Assembly (NCBI GenBank): GCA_030040335.1
Contig: JASHTX010000058.1
Location: forward strand, 1 to 17,545
DNA: 17,545 bases
Source of the DNA: Microcaldota archaeon
GTDB lineage: Archaea; Micrarchaeota; Micrarchaeia; Micrarchaeales; CABMGC01
Reading direction: 5' to 3'
The position numbers and the translations under genes were made by a program. Each line of letters starts with the position of its first letter. Positions within the stretch are counted from its first letter, which is position 1. Below the pieces are notes generated by a model. That model was not told the DNA's origin and did no database searches. It saw only the letters and a list, made by a program, of their open reading frames with translations. Below are positions 1 through 6,646 of the stretch, piece by piece.

Positions 1-5
1 AGAAA

Positions 6-710
6 TCAAGGCGTAGCGCTTGCAGTTGCATTCACTAGTGCAGCTTCGTTGACCAGGTAGTCAGGGTTGCTGTATTCAAGGGAAAGAACCACGTAGTTGC
101 CCTTCCATCCGTATACCGCCTGAGCCCACGCGGTAGAATTCGTGTACTGGGCATAAGTATAATTCAACCCGTCCAGCGAGCCGGAGTTCGTATTTGCAAG
201 CTGCATCCCATACATGAACCACGGTGAAATGGTGGCAGCGCCAACAAGTACCGAATCATGCGGGGCGTTAGGGACTGCCATTACAACGTAATACAACGAG
301 GCGTCAGTGGCGTAATCGCTGCTATTAGACAGGGTCACCCATCCGCTCGTTATGTTGTTCTGCAGCTGCGGAACTAGGTTTTCAAAAACTGTGGCGTTGA
401 TTATGAAACTATTGGTGAACAGGTCGGTGGTTGTGTAGCGGTCGAGAGATGCGCCGAAGACCTGCTGTGCCTGTGACTGGCTCATAAAAATGCCTGTACC
501 GTTCAAGGATTTTGTCTGGGTTACTGTAGTAAAGTTCGGAGCGCTTGAAGAAGAGTGCGAGCTAAAATACCAGTAACCTGCAAGTGCAATAACTATGACT
601 ATCAGGATAATCACTACTATTGCTGGTCCGCCGCCGCTGGGGTAGTTGGACTGAGGCTGGGCGTACGTTGAATTTGGATCTGTGTAATTGGAATTCGTAT
701 TTTGCGCCAT
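6..710 (-). CDS. Membrane-anchored, sequon-rich exported protein of unknown function
   Basis: I do not recognise this 234-residue protein. A short polar N-terminus rich in Asn, Ser, Thr and Gln (about residues 1-28) is followed by one strong hydrophobic helix (about 29-48, rich in Ile and Val). A Ser-rich stretch and a roughly 180-residue domain follow. This is the layout of a protein held by a single N-terminal membrane helix with its bulk outside the cell. The outer domain has eight N-X-S/T sequons (NFT, NGT, NAT, NIT, NSS, NYT, NST, NAT) and no cysteine, so it may be N-glycosylated. The start ATG at 710 follows an AT-rich TATA candidate near 741-750 that would give a leader of about 9 nt. 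The gene is complete; its stop lies at 6-8. Confidence 0.75.
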   Translation of the reverse strand: MAQNTNSNYTDPNSTYAQPQSNYPSGGGPAIVVIILIVIVIALAGYWYFSSHSSSSAPNFTTVTQTKSLNGTGIFMSQSQAQQVFGASLDRYTTTDLFTNSFIINATVFENLVPQLQNNITSGWVTLSNSSDYATDASLYYVVMAVPNAPHDSVLVGAATISPWFMYGMQLANTNSGSLDGLNYTYAQYTNSTAWAQAVYGWKGNYVVLSLEYSNPDYLVNEAALVNATASATP

Positions 711-811
711 GGATTACAACCTTATTTAAAGACCCGCGGTATTATAATTATTTGTAATAGTGGCAGCTAACAGGGGCAAATAAAGTCACCGTTGTCATCG
801 AGGCACAGCAC
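711..811. promoter_or_regulatory. Divergent intergenic promoter region
   Basis: This 101-nt gap separates two divergent genes. AT-rich TATA candidates for the leftward gene lie at about 741-750 (TTATAATA on the minus strand) and 722-730. For the rightward ATP-grasp gene, AAATAAAG at 778-785 lies about 30 nt before the ATG at 812. No other structure is visible. Confidence 0.4.
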
Positions 812-1678
812 ATGGATGTGAAGCAGACAAGAAAATCTGAACGCACAAAACCCGTAGTTCTTCTGCTAACAAACCTGTATAATGACCACGAAGACGAAGA
901 CATTTATTTGAGTCGATGCCTCAGAGAACATTTTGATGTAATCTTAAGCGGCCCTTTTGATTGTGAGGCTGTGGAAGACCGTGTTGATCTGATCCTGATA
1001 AGGAATACGTGGCCAAATTTTAATGAGAAAAAGAAGATGGATGAGGTGAAAGCCAGGTTTGCCCGCAAAGGGCTGTTGACCTATAATCCGCTTACCGGCA
1101 GGGGCGATATCAAAGGCAAGGGTTACCTGCTGGAATTGTACAATGCTGGCTATCCGGTCATCCCGTCAGTTGACAAGGTTGAAGACCTGTCAAAACTCCC
1201 TGAGACCGATATGTTCTTTGCCAAGCCAAAGTACAAGTGCGATAATACTGACACGTTTAGCGCTACAAGATATCAGCTGACCAACATCTGGCTTGAGGAT
1301 TACATATTCCAACCGTACATCGATTTCGACTGCGAGATCTCATTCTACTTCATTGACGGTGAATTCATATACGCGTTCAGCACAAAAAGGAAGGTAGGCA
1401 TGCATGACCTAGCGGAATACAGCCCAACAGCGGACGATCTTGCATTTGCCAGAAAGTTTGTGGACTGGGACAACCTGGAATACGGCCTGATACGCATAGA
1501 CACGTGCAGGACCAAAGACGGCAAGCTCCTGCTAGTAGAATTGGAGGATTTCGAGCCTTTTCTCTATCTGTTGTGGGTAAAGATGGAAACAAAAAATAAG
1601 ATGATAGACGGAATCATCAAGGCGCTAAAGGCGAGGTTGGAAAAAGGAATCACCAATGGCAGAGTTTCGTCGGCATAA
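812..1678 (+). CDS. ATP-grasp ligase-like protein
   Basis: This 288-residue protein has the outline of the ATP-grasp superfamily (RimK/glutathione-synthetase-like). An N-terminal alpha/beta region begins at VVLLLT (about residue 15). A central nucleotide-binding segment contains AKPK (K138). IFQPYIDFDCEI (about 165-176) matches the usual 'QPyi..DgE' strand. The C-terminal part has LIRID (226-230) and LLLVELEDFEPFL (about 239-251), where E243 and E245 would be the Mg-ATP ligands of the typical 'R.D......LLElE..eP.L' signature. Members join a carboxylate to an amine or thiol using ATP; the substrate cannot be read from the sequence. It lies 51 nt upstream of deoxyhypusine synthase on the same strand, with no evidence that the two jobs are linked. 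The family call is fairly firm; the specific reaction is unknown. Confidence 0.7.
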   Translation: MDVKQTRKSERTKPVVLLLTNLYNDHEDEDIYLSRCLREHFDVILSGPFDCEAVEDRVDLILIRNTWPNFNEKKKMDEVKARFARKGLLTYNPLTGRGDIKGKGYLLELYNAGYPVIPSVDKVEDLSKLPETDMFFAKPKYKCDNTDTFSATRYQLTNIWLEDYIFQPYIDFDCEISFYFIDGEFIYAFSTKRKVGMHDLAEYSPTADDLAFARKFVDWDNLEYGLIRIDTCRTKDGKLLLVELEDFEPFLYLLWVKMETKNKMIDGIIKALKARLEKGITNGRVSSA

Positions 1679-1729
1679 GCTTATTAAGTTTGTAGAGAAA
1701 TGAAACCTTTAGCCAGGTAAGATAATAAA

Positions 1730-2764
1730 ATGACTGATAGTAGCACAGATATCAACGAGGAAATTAGGAAATCTTTGTTCAAGGGAAGCGTCGAGCTAGG
1801 AACCGGTAAGATAAAAGGCTATGACTTCGAAGGAGGTTTTGACGCTGCTAAGTTCTTCGAATCGTTCAAGGATACCGGATTCCAGGCAACCAACCTTGCC
1901 AAGGCGGTCGATCTTATAAAGAAGATGCGCGCAGATGGCGCCACCATATTCTTCGGCTTTACCTCAAACGTCACAACGAGCGGCTTAAGGGACATAATAA
2001 CCTACTTGGTGAAGAACAAGCTTGTACACTTTTTGGTCACGACCACAGGTGGGCTGGAAGAGGACATCATGAAAACCCACGGCAACTTCCTTCACGGCGC
2101 GTTTGAGGCAGAAGGCGCCTATCTGAGGGAGCTGGGTGTCAACAGAACTGGAGACATATTCATACCCAATGAGAGGTACGTGTGGTTCGAGGGCTTCATG
2201 TCTCGTGTTCTCGGTGAGGTGTATTCCAAGCAGAAGGAGAGCGGAAAACTGGTCGATACCGTAGAGCTTGTCAGGCAAATGGGGAGGACTCTCGAGGGTT
2301 TAGACAGGCATGAGGAAAGCTTTACCTACTGGGCCAACAAGAATAACATTCCATTGATATGCATACCTCTAAATGACGGAGCTATAGGGGACAACCTATA
2401 TCTATTCAAGAAAAATAATCCGGATTTCGACGTCACCATTGTACGCGAACACGAGCTGCTTTATGAAACTGTGATGAGTGCAAACAAGTGTGGAGCAATA
2501 ATCATAGGCGGATCAGTGCCGAAGCATCACATAATGATGGCAATGATGCTGAGGGAGGGGGCGGACTATACCGTATACATAAATACCGGGATAGAGCATG
2601 AGGGCAGCAACGCAGGTGCAAACACCGATGAGGCAAAGAGCTGGGGTAAGATCGCGCCTGATGATAATAACGTAAAGGTCTGGGGCGAAGCTACGATAAT
2701 ATTTCCGATAATAGTTGCAGCAGCTTTTAAAGACAATCTGGGTCCTTCAGAGCAACATCAGTAA
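1730..2764 (+). CDS. dys: Deoxyhypusine synthase
   Basis: This enzyme uses NAD and spermidine to transfer an aminobutyl group onto one lysine of translation factor aIF5A, the first step of hypusine formation; it is cytoplasmic. Its 344 residues fit the family. Visible hallmarks are the nucleotide-binding segments SNVTTSGLRD and TTTGGLEEDI, and the C-terminal EGSNAGANTDEAKSWGKI. The Lys in that last motif (K307) corresponds to the active-site lysine in human DEAVSWGKI (K329) that forms the enzyme-spermidine imine. The tail KVWGEATIIFPIIVAAAF also matches family members. The start ATG at 1730 is the only sensible one; GGTAAG lies about 11 nt before it. The gene is intact. The aIF5A substrate gene is not in this window. 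The identification is close to certain. Confidence 0.96.
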   Translation: MTDSSTDINEEIRKSLFKGSVELGTGKIKGYDFEGGFDAAKFFESFKDTGFQATNLAKAVDLIKKMRADGATIFFGFTSNVTTSGLRDIITYLVKNKLVHFLVTTTGGLEEDIMKTHGNFLHGAFEAEGAYLRELGVNRTGDIFIPNERYVWFEGFMSRVLGEVYSKQKESGKLVDTVELVRQMGRTLEGLDRHEESFTYWANKNNIPLICIPLNDGAIGDNLYLFKKNNPDFDVTIVREHELLYETVMSANKCGAIIIGGSVPKHHIMMAMMLREGADYTVYINTGIEHEGSNAGANTDEAKSWGKIAPDDNNVKVWGEATIIFPIIVAAAFKDNLGPSEQHQ

Positions 2765-2767
2765 ACC

Positions 2768-2777
2768 TTTTAATATA
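2768..2777 (+). promoter_or_regulatory. TATA box, leaderless promoter for the gene at 2798
   Basis: TTTTAATATA is centred about 25.5 nt before the ATG at 2798, the spacing expected when transcription starts at the start codon. It decides against the upstream ATG at 2777, which overlaps the box itself. Confidence 0.6.
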
Positions 2778-2797
2778 TGTGTTCGCAACTACCTTAC

Positions 2798-3400
2798 ATG
2801 GGTTTATTTAGTACCGATTTCTACGATAAAATTAAGGATGAAAGGATAGTAGGCATGTTGCAAGGCGCCTTCACGTATGAGAAAGGCGGAACTGGGGGCA
2901 CAATAATAGGCAAAGTGGGCGTAATAGGCGGAGGAGGAGGCGTATTGAGGCGCGCATGCGACCTTGTAATTACGGAGCACTTCCTGGTGGTGATATACGA
3001 TCCGGTTATAAATGTCTCGCCTGGAATATTCGGATTTTCCAGCACGGATAATTTCAAGAACAATTTTGATAACTGCAAGGTCATAACGAATAGCAACCAG
3101 ACAATTGCGGATCTCGCTCCGGATCCCAGAACTATCTCGCAGTCAGTCCCTTTGGAGAAAGTAGAGTTGGTTTCAATAGTGTACGCTACAATTGGAGGTG
3201 GACTAGTGGACAATTATAAAATGGAAGTCGGATTGATTCACTTGAGGATAGGCGGAAAGTTTCTTGGAATGCGCGAAAACATGATTTTCCCGCAGCCTGA
3301 GTTCGATAGCGTAGTCGACTTATTTAAGCAGACGGCCCTAAGCGGCAAGTTGGAAATAAAGAAAGAGCTTGTAAACTCCTTCTTTGAAAACATGGAATAA
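2798..3400 (+). CDS. Unrecognised 200-residue protein, possible PH-like C-terminal domain
   Basis: I do not recognise this protein. The longer reading from 2777 is rejected because the TATA box covers it. From 2798 the protein begins MGLFSTDF. A Gly-rich segment (about residues 30-48, with a run of five glycines) follows a short helical start. Two stretches of alternating hydrophobic residues follow, ending in an amphipathic helix (FDSVVDLFKQTAL). The second half (from VPLEKVELVSIVYA) reads like a PH-like or GRAM-like beta barrel closed by a helix; this is an inference from pattern only. The next gene has a similar ending, so the two may be paired or distantly related. There is no signal peptide and no convincing membrane helix, so it is probably cytoplasmic. 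Confidence 0.6.
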   Translation: MGLFSTDFYDKIKDERIVGMLQGAFTYEKGGTGGTIIGKVGVIGGGGGVLRRACDLVITEHFLVVIYDPVINVSPGIFGFSSTDNFKNNFDNCKVITNSNQTIADLAPDPRTISQSVPLEKVELVSIVYATIGGGLVDNYKMEVGLIHLRIGGKFLGMRENMIFPQPEFDSVVDLFKQTALSGKLEIKKELVNSFFENME

Positions 3401-3432
3401 GAGATGGTATCATAGCCAAACTAATAGGAGCA

Positions 3433-3861
3433 ATGACTACCGCAAACGGAGAGTTATTTTGCAAATGCGGTTTATTCTTCACTGATACCAGCGTAACCGC
3501 AGTGCAGTTGGGAAGTGTCGATGAATATGCGGCTGATGACAACTATGAGACTTGGGAAAGAGTTGTAGAAAGCGTTAACACAAAAAAGACATCCATGGTA
3601 GATTATAGTATAAAGGATATTCCGTTTCAGAACGCTGCAATGGGCCAGTCCATTAAAACAACCTCTTATGAGGATATAAAGTCCGTAACTATACGCAAAG
3701 CCATAGATACGGGAAAGGATCCTAATTACGACCAGTATGACATAATCTTTTCTACCGGCCTCTTAGCCGCGGTTGTTTACGTAATTCCTGCAGCGTCGCT
3801 TGATGAAGCTGTCGGACTGCTAAACAAGACTCCTCTTGCAAGCAAAATCAAAAGAACTTGA
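3433..3861 (+). CDS. Unrecognised 142-residue protein, possible PH-like fold
   Basis: I do not recognise this protein. It starts MTTANGELFCKCGLFF, with a C-K-C pair at residues 10-12. It ends with a pattern (SYEDIKSVTIRK, then YDIIFSTG, then SLDEAVGLLNKTPL) that reads as beta strands closed by a C-terminal helix, as in small PH-like domains. The preceding gene ends with a comparable 'lEkVelVsI...fDsVvdLfkqt' order. The start ATG at 3433 has AGGAG only 2 nt upstream, too close for a classic ribosome site, so the start could be a little downstream. It lies 32 nt after the previous gene and 15 nt before panD, so it is probably co-transcribed with them. No membrane segment is visible. Confidence 0.6.
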   Translation: MTTANGELFCKCGLFFTDTSVTAVQLGSVDEYAADDNYETWERVVESVNTKKTSMVDYSIKDIPFQNAAMGQSIKTTSYEDIKSVTIRKAIDTGKDPNYDQYDIIFSTGLLAAVVYVIPAASLDEAVGLLNKTPLASKIKRT

Positions 3862-3876
3862 CTGAGATGGGTTCCT

Positions 3877-4218
3877 ATGAGGTGGATTCTGCGTTCCAAG
3901 ATACACAAGGCCACGGTCACCGACGCCAACCTGAACTACATAGGCAGCATCACCATAGACGCTGACCTCATAGACAAGGCCGGCTTCTGGATAGGCGAGA
4001 AGGTTCTTGTAGTGAGCAATACGACCGGAGCCAGGCTGGAGACCTACATCATAAAAGGCAAAAGGGGATCAGGCGAAGTGTGCATGAACGGAGCTTCTGC
4101 ACATCGCATAAGGAAGGGCGAGGAGGTCATAGTCATGGGCTTCGAACTTACCGACAGGAAGATAAAGGCTAAAAACATACTGGTAGACGGCAAAAACAGG
4201 TTCGTCAAGTTCCTCTAG
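3877..4218 (+). CDS. panD: Aspartate 1-decarboxylase, pyruvoyl type
   Basis: PanD converts L-aspartate to beta-alanine for pantothenate and coenzyme A synthesis. It is made as a proenzyme that cuts itself at a Gly-Ser bond, the Ser becoming the pyruvoyl cofactor. All key features of the bacterial family are visible in 113 residues: RSKIHKATVT (K8), the cleavage site YIGS (Y21, G23-S24), GARLETY (R53, T56, Y57) and the NGASAH motif (N71). The length is slightly below the usual 120-140. Archaea more often make beta-alanine with an unrelated PLP-dependent MfnA-type decarboxylase, so this copy may have been acquired from bacteria (inference). It ends the upstream gene group; a T5 run follows immediately. 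Confidence 0.95.
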   Translation: MRWILRSKIHKATVTDANLNYIGSITIDADLIDKAGFWIGEKVLVVSNTTGARLETYIIKGKRGSGEVCMNGASAHRIRKGEEVIVMGFELTDRKIKAKNILVDGKNRFVKFL

Positions 4219-4224
4219 TAGGGA

Positions 4225-4230
4225 CTTTTT
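4225..4230 (+). terminator. Short oligo-T run after panD
   Basis: CTTTTT follows the panD stop by about 7 nt and overlaps the stop codon of the convergent thioredoxin gene. Archaeal transcription often ends at such oligo-T tracts. There is no hairpin. Confidence 0.35.
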
Positions 4231-4702
4231 AGCCGATTAGTTCTCGCAGAGCTGCATCAAGAACATCGTAGTCGCCCTCACCCACATGTTTGTATCTCAC
4301 ATTTCCATTCTTGTCAATCAGATAGTCTGCAGGCCAGTATCTGTTGCCGTACGAGTTCCACGTACTGTAATCGTTGTCGGCCGCAACTGGATAGGTTATC
4401 TTCATTCTCTTGACCGCTGCTCTCAGCGCGTCTGCGTCTTTCTCTGAATCGAACTCGGGGGTGTGCACTCCTATCATTACAAAATCGCTGCCCTCGTATT
4501 TCTTATACAGCTCGTTCATGTGAGGCGACGCGTTAACACAATTCCCGCACCCGAACGCCCAGAAGTGGACGAGCACGACCTTTCCTCTTAGCCGAGCTAT
4601 GCTGAGTGGCTTAGAGTTGAGCCATCCTGATATAGCTGTAATCTCTGGAGCTTTACCAAACACTGGCATGCCTGCCTTTTTCCCACCGAACATAGCCAGC
4701 AT
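4229..4702 (-). CDS. Thioredoxin-fold thiol-disulfide protein, TlpA/DipZ C-terminal type
   Basis: This 157-residue redoxin has VVLVHFWAFGCGNC, with the active cysteines C52 and C55 in a CGNC motif. The distinctive IGVHTPEF, TYPVAADNDY, YGNRYWPADYLID and GEGDYD strings are shared with the soluble thioredoxin domain of DipZ-like proteins; P124 is the expected cis-proline. The family transfers electrons to disulfides or thiol peroxides. Unlike full DipZ there is no membrane part, and no signal peptide is visible (the N-terminus MLAMFGGKKAGMPVFG is short), so it is probably cytoplasmic. The start at 4702 is supported by a TATA box centred exactly 26 nt upstream (leaderless). M4 and M12 are alternative starts. 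The same TATA box also faces the divergent gene at 4754. Confidence 0.88.
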   Translation of the reverse strand: MLAMFGGKKAGMPVFGKAPEITAISGWLNSKPLSIARLRGKVVLVHFWAFGCGNCVNASPHMNELYKKYEGSDFVMIGVHTPEFDSEKDADALRAAVKRMKITYPVAADNDYSTWNSYGNRYWPADYLIDKNGNVRYKHVGEGDYDVLDAALRELIG

Positions 4703-4723
4703 GATTATGATTTGAGGCGATAT

Positions 4724-4732
4724 CTATTTTAG
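4724..4732. promoter_or_regulatory. Single TATA box shared by two divergent leaderless genes
   Basis: CTATTTTAG reads CTAAAATAG on the other strand, a plausible TATA box both ways. Its centre (4728) lies 26 nt from the minus-strand ATG at 4702 and 26 nt from the plus-strand ATG at 4754. No second AT-rich box exists in the 51-nt gap at a suitable distance. Confidence 0.65.
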
Positions 4733-4753
4733 CATTGATTCTGCCTTATACGC

Positions 4754-5191
4754 ATGGATGACGATCTCGCCCACACGCTGTTCCTGGGCCAGATGCTTGT
4801 TCTTACAGTAGCAGCGGTCCTCCTTGTCTTCATAGGCGTAAGGGCGTTTAACTCCGCTTCCGTGTACAATGCGGGGCTGGACGGGAGCGTCGCAGGGGCG
4901 GTAATAATAGGCAGTCCATGCCCTACCGGACAAGCGAGCCAAGCATGCAGCCTTGGCCCAGTATACTCATCAAGGAGTCTCATACTAAACCCGCAGTACG
5001 GTTCGCCTGTCTACATACAACTCTCGACAAACGGCACATTCTACGACCCCAACGTACCGGTGGGTAACTATACGGTCAGGCTGACGAATTGCGACTACAC
5101 CGCGTGCATGTATGAATTGCCAAGAAACATAACGGTAACAGCCGGCGTTACAACTGTTGTCAACATAAACATAGAGACGCCAGGCAAGTAG
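4754..5191 (+). CDS. Exported, membrane-anchored carboxypeptidase-regulatory-like protein
   Basis: This 145-residue protein has an N-terminal hydrophobic helix (about residues 12-29, MLVLTVAAVLLVF) followed by a small beta-sandwich. VAGAVIIGSPCPTG, VYSSRSLIL, NYTVRL and LPRNITVTAGVTTVVNINIET match the order of a family of small secreted proteins with the pattern 'v.iGp.CPv....C..p..Y..r' and 'LP..v.V.aG....ldi.t'. Four cysteines (C56, C65, C113, C118) lie outside the membrane and could form two disulfides. Three N-X-S/T sequons (NGT, NYT, NIT) are present. The role is probably structural or adhesive at the surface. It starts without a leader from the TATA box at 4724-4732 and is divergent from a thiol-disulfide protein. 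Confidence 0.75.
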   Translation: MDDDLAHTLFLGQMLVLTVAAVLLVFIGVRAFNSASVYNAGLDGSVAGAVIIGSPCPTGQASQACSLGPVYSSRSLILNPQYGSPVYIQLSTNGTFYDPNVPVGNYTVRLTNCDYTACMYELPRNITVTAGVTTVVNINIETPGK

Positions 5192-5198
5192 CCATGCG

Positions 5199-5726
5199 CT
5201 AGTATTTTACAAGGCTGACAATCTTCTTGCCTTTCAGCTTCTTCCTGCCATTCAGGTCTTTTAGTTCCACTACAAAACCAAAGCCGGCTATCTTGGCGCC
5301 CACGCTCTCCAGCAGCTCTCCGGCAGCTTGTGAGGTTCCGCCCGTAGCCAGAAGGTCATCTATGACAACGACCCTCTTGCCCCTCTCCACTCCATCCTGG
5401 TGCATCTCTATCGTTGCCCTCCCATATTCGAGCTCGTAGCTCTTGCTTATCTTCTTGTATGGCAGTTTGCCCTCCTTCCTTATAGGTACAAATCCGACTC
5501 CGAGAACCTGCGCCACAGCCACACCGATTATGAAGCCTCTCGCCTCTATCCCCACAACATAGTCAACTTTCTCTTTGGCGAACGCGGCAGCCAGCCTGTC
5601 AACGCACTCCTTGAACGCTTTTGGGCTCTTGAGAAGCGGCGTTATGTCCCTGAAGAGAATTCCTTTCTTCGGGTAGTCAGGTATGCTGCGTATCTTGGCC
5701 TTCAGCATTTTTTCCAGTTTTCCCAT
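5199..5726 (-). CDS. apt: Adenine phosphoribosyltransferase
   Basis: Apt salvages adenine: adenine plus PRPP gives AMP and pyrophosphate, in the cytoplasm. The 175-residue protein has all family signatures in order: FRDITPLL (residues 25-32), YVVGIEARGFIIG (56-68), FVPIRKEGKLPYK (79-91) and the PRPP-binding loop VVVIDDLLATGGT (119-131). The length is typical. The start ATG at 5726 has a GGGAG-type ribosome site about 5 nt upstream. It begins 14 nt after a small membrane-peptide gene (5741-5866), with which it probably shares a transcript from the promoter at 5888-5895. Its stop faces that of the exported protein at 5191, 7 nt away. Confidence 0.95.
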   Translation of the reverse strand: MGKLEKMLKAKIRSIPDYPKKGILFRDITPLLKSPKAFKECVDRLAAAFAKEKVDYVVGIEARGFIIGVAVAQVLGVGFVPIRKEGKLPYKKISKSYELEYGRATIEMHQDGVERGKRVVVIDDLLATGGTSQAAGELLESVGAKIAGFGFVVELKDLNGRKKLKGKKIVSLVKY

Positions 5727-5740
5727 TACTCTCCCAGACC

Positions 5741-5866
5741 CTATAGCCTAAGCAACGGACCGAGGAGGCCTATCAGCGATAATACGACCTGAGAGCCCAC
5801 AACGAGCCCGGCTTCGGCCTCAAGCAGAGAATCAGACACGCTTTTCTTTTTAACGGTTTCTGCCAC
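5741..5866 (-). CDS. Small single-helix membrane peptide, unannotated, 41 residues
   Basis: A GTG-initiated reading frame of 41 codons fills most of the gap between apt and the cis-prenyltransferase gene. It reads as a charged head (MAETVKKKSV), a short acidic stretch (SDSLLEAEA) and a hydrophobic helix (VVGSQVVLSLIGLLGPLLRL), the layout of a tail-anchored or single-pass peptide. Support for translation: TTTATTAA (minus strand, 5888-5895) is centred 25.5 nt before the GTG, as in other leaderless genes here; the stop is followed 14 nt later by apt with its own ribosome site; and the composition looks protein-like. It does not show the conserved features of Sec61 beta that I would expect, and I do not assign a function. 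Confidence 0.5.
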   Translation of the reverse strand: MAETVKKKSVSDSLLEAEAGLVVGSQVVLSLIGLLGPLLRL

Positions 5867-5887
5867 GATTAATTTGGGGAAAATAAC

Positions 5888-5905
5888 TTAATAAATGTTT
5901 AAATT
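5888..5905. promoter_or_regulatory. Divergent TATA region between the apt unit and the cis-prenyltransferase operon
   Basis: TTAATAAA (5888-5895) sits 25.5 nt from the minus-strand GTG at 5866. TTTAAATT (5898-5905) sits about 21.5 nt from the plus-strand ATG at 5923. The first box would also give a plus-strand start with a leader of about 6 nt. Both genes therefore depend on the same short AT-rich element. Confidence 0.5.
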
Positions 5906-5922
5906 GTAAACGTTTTGTTCTT

Positions 5923-6627
5923 ATGCACATAAGAAACGTGCCCAAGGCACTCGGGCTCATACCTGATGGGAACAGGAGATGGGCCAGACAGCACAGCCTC
6001 AGGTTCCTGAGCGGCTATAGGCTCGGAGTCGACAAGTTCATAGATTTTGCCGACTGGTGCAAGGATTACGGAGTAAGGAACATAGCGGTCTGGGCTTTCT
6101 CAACAGAGAACTTCAGAAGGGCGCTGAGCGAAAGGAGGATACTCTTCGATATCTACAGGAAGGTAGCTACTGACAAGGAGATACTCGGCAGGCTGCACGA
6201 GAACAAGACACGCTTCAACGTGGTGGGAAACAGGCTGCTGCTTCCGAAGGATCTGGTCGAGTCGCTGCACAAGGTAGAGCTTGAGACAAAGGACTACAAG
6301 GACAGGGTGATAAACATGCTAATAGCCTATGGGGGCAAGGACGATATGCTGCACGCAGTGAAGGGCGTTGTTGACCACGCGGTTAAAACAGGCGTAAGGA
6401 ACGTAAGCGAGAACCTCTTCAGAGCCTACATGCTGTCAAACCAGGTACCGGACATGGACATGGTAATAAGGACATCAGGAGAGGAACGCCTCTCCGGATT
6501 TATGCCTTGGCAGACCGAGTACTCTGAGTTGTACTTCAGCAAGAAACTCTGGCCGGACTTCACGAAAAAAGACCTTCAGAATGCCCTCACTGACTACGAC
6601 AAGAGACAGAGAAGGTTCGGGGTCTAG
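5923..6627 (+). CDS. uppS: Cis-prenyltransferase (polyprenyl diphosphate synthase)
   Basis: This enzyme extends an allylic diphosphate with isopentenyl units in cis, making the long polyprenyl (dolichyl-type in archaea) diphosphate from which the glycan carrier lipid is made. The 234-residue protein shows LIPDGNRRWAR (catalytic D15, then G16-N17-R18), AVWAFSTENFRR, and the C-terminal VIRTSGEERLSGFMPWQ followed by YSELYF and LWPDF, all hallmarks of the family. Where bacterial enzymes have a GH..G element after the first motif, this one has SGYRLG. It is cytosolic or membrane-associated. It heads a three-gene unit with a DUF2070 protein (19 nt after) and a dolichol-kinase-like protein, supporting a role in carrier-lipid supply for surface glycosylation. 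Confidence 0.94.
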   Translation: MHIRNVPKALGLIPDGNRRWARQHSLRFLSGYRLGVDKFIDFADWCKDYGVRNIAVWAFSTENFRRALSERRILFDIYRKVATDKEILGRLHENKTRFNVVGNRLLLPKDLVESLHKVELETKDYKDRVINMLIAYGGKDDMLHAVKGVVDHAVKTGVRNVSENLFRAYMLSNQVPDMDMVIRTSGEERLSGFMPWQTEYSELYFSKKLWPDFTKKDLQNALTDYDKRQRRFGV

Positions 6628-6646
6628 GCCTCGTTTCCGTGTTTTT

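Noticed and set aside
5741..5866. Sec61 beta (SecG-like) subunit as identity of the small peptide
   Set aside because: It is shorter than known archaeal Sec61 beta and lacks the conserved segment before the helix; only size and topology are similar.
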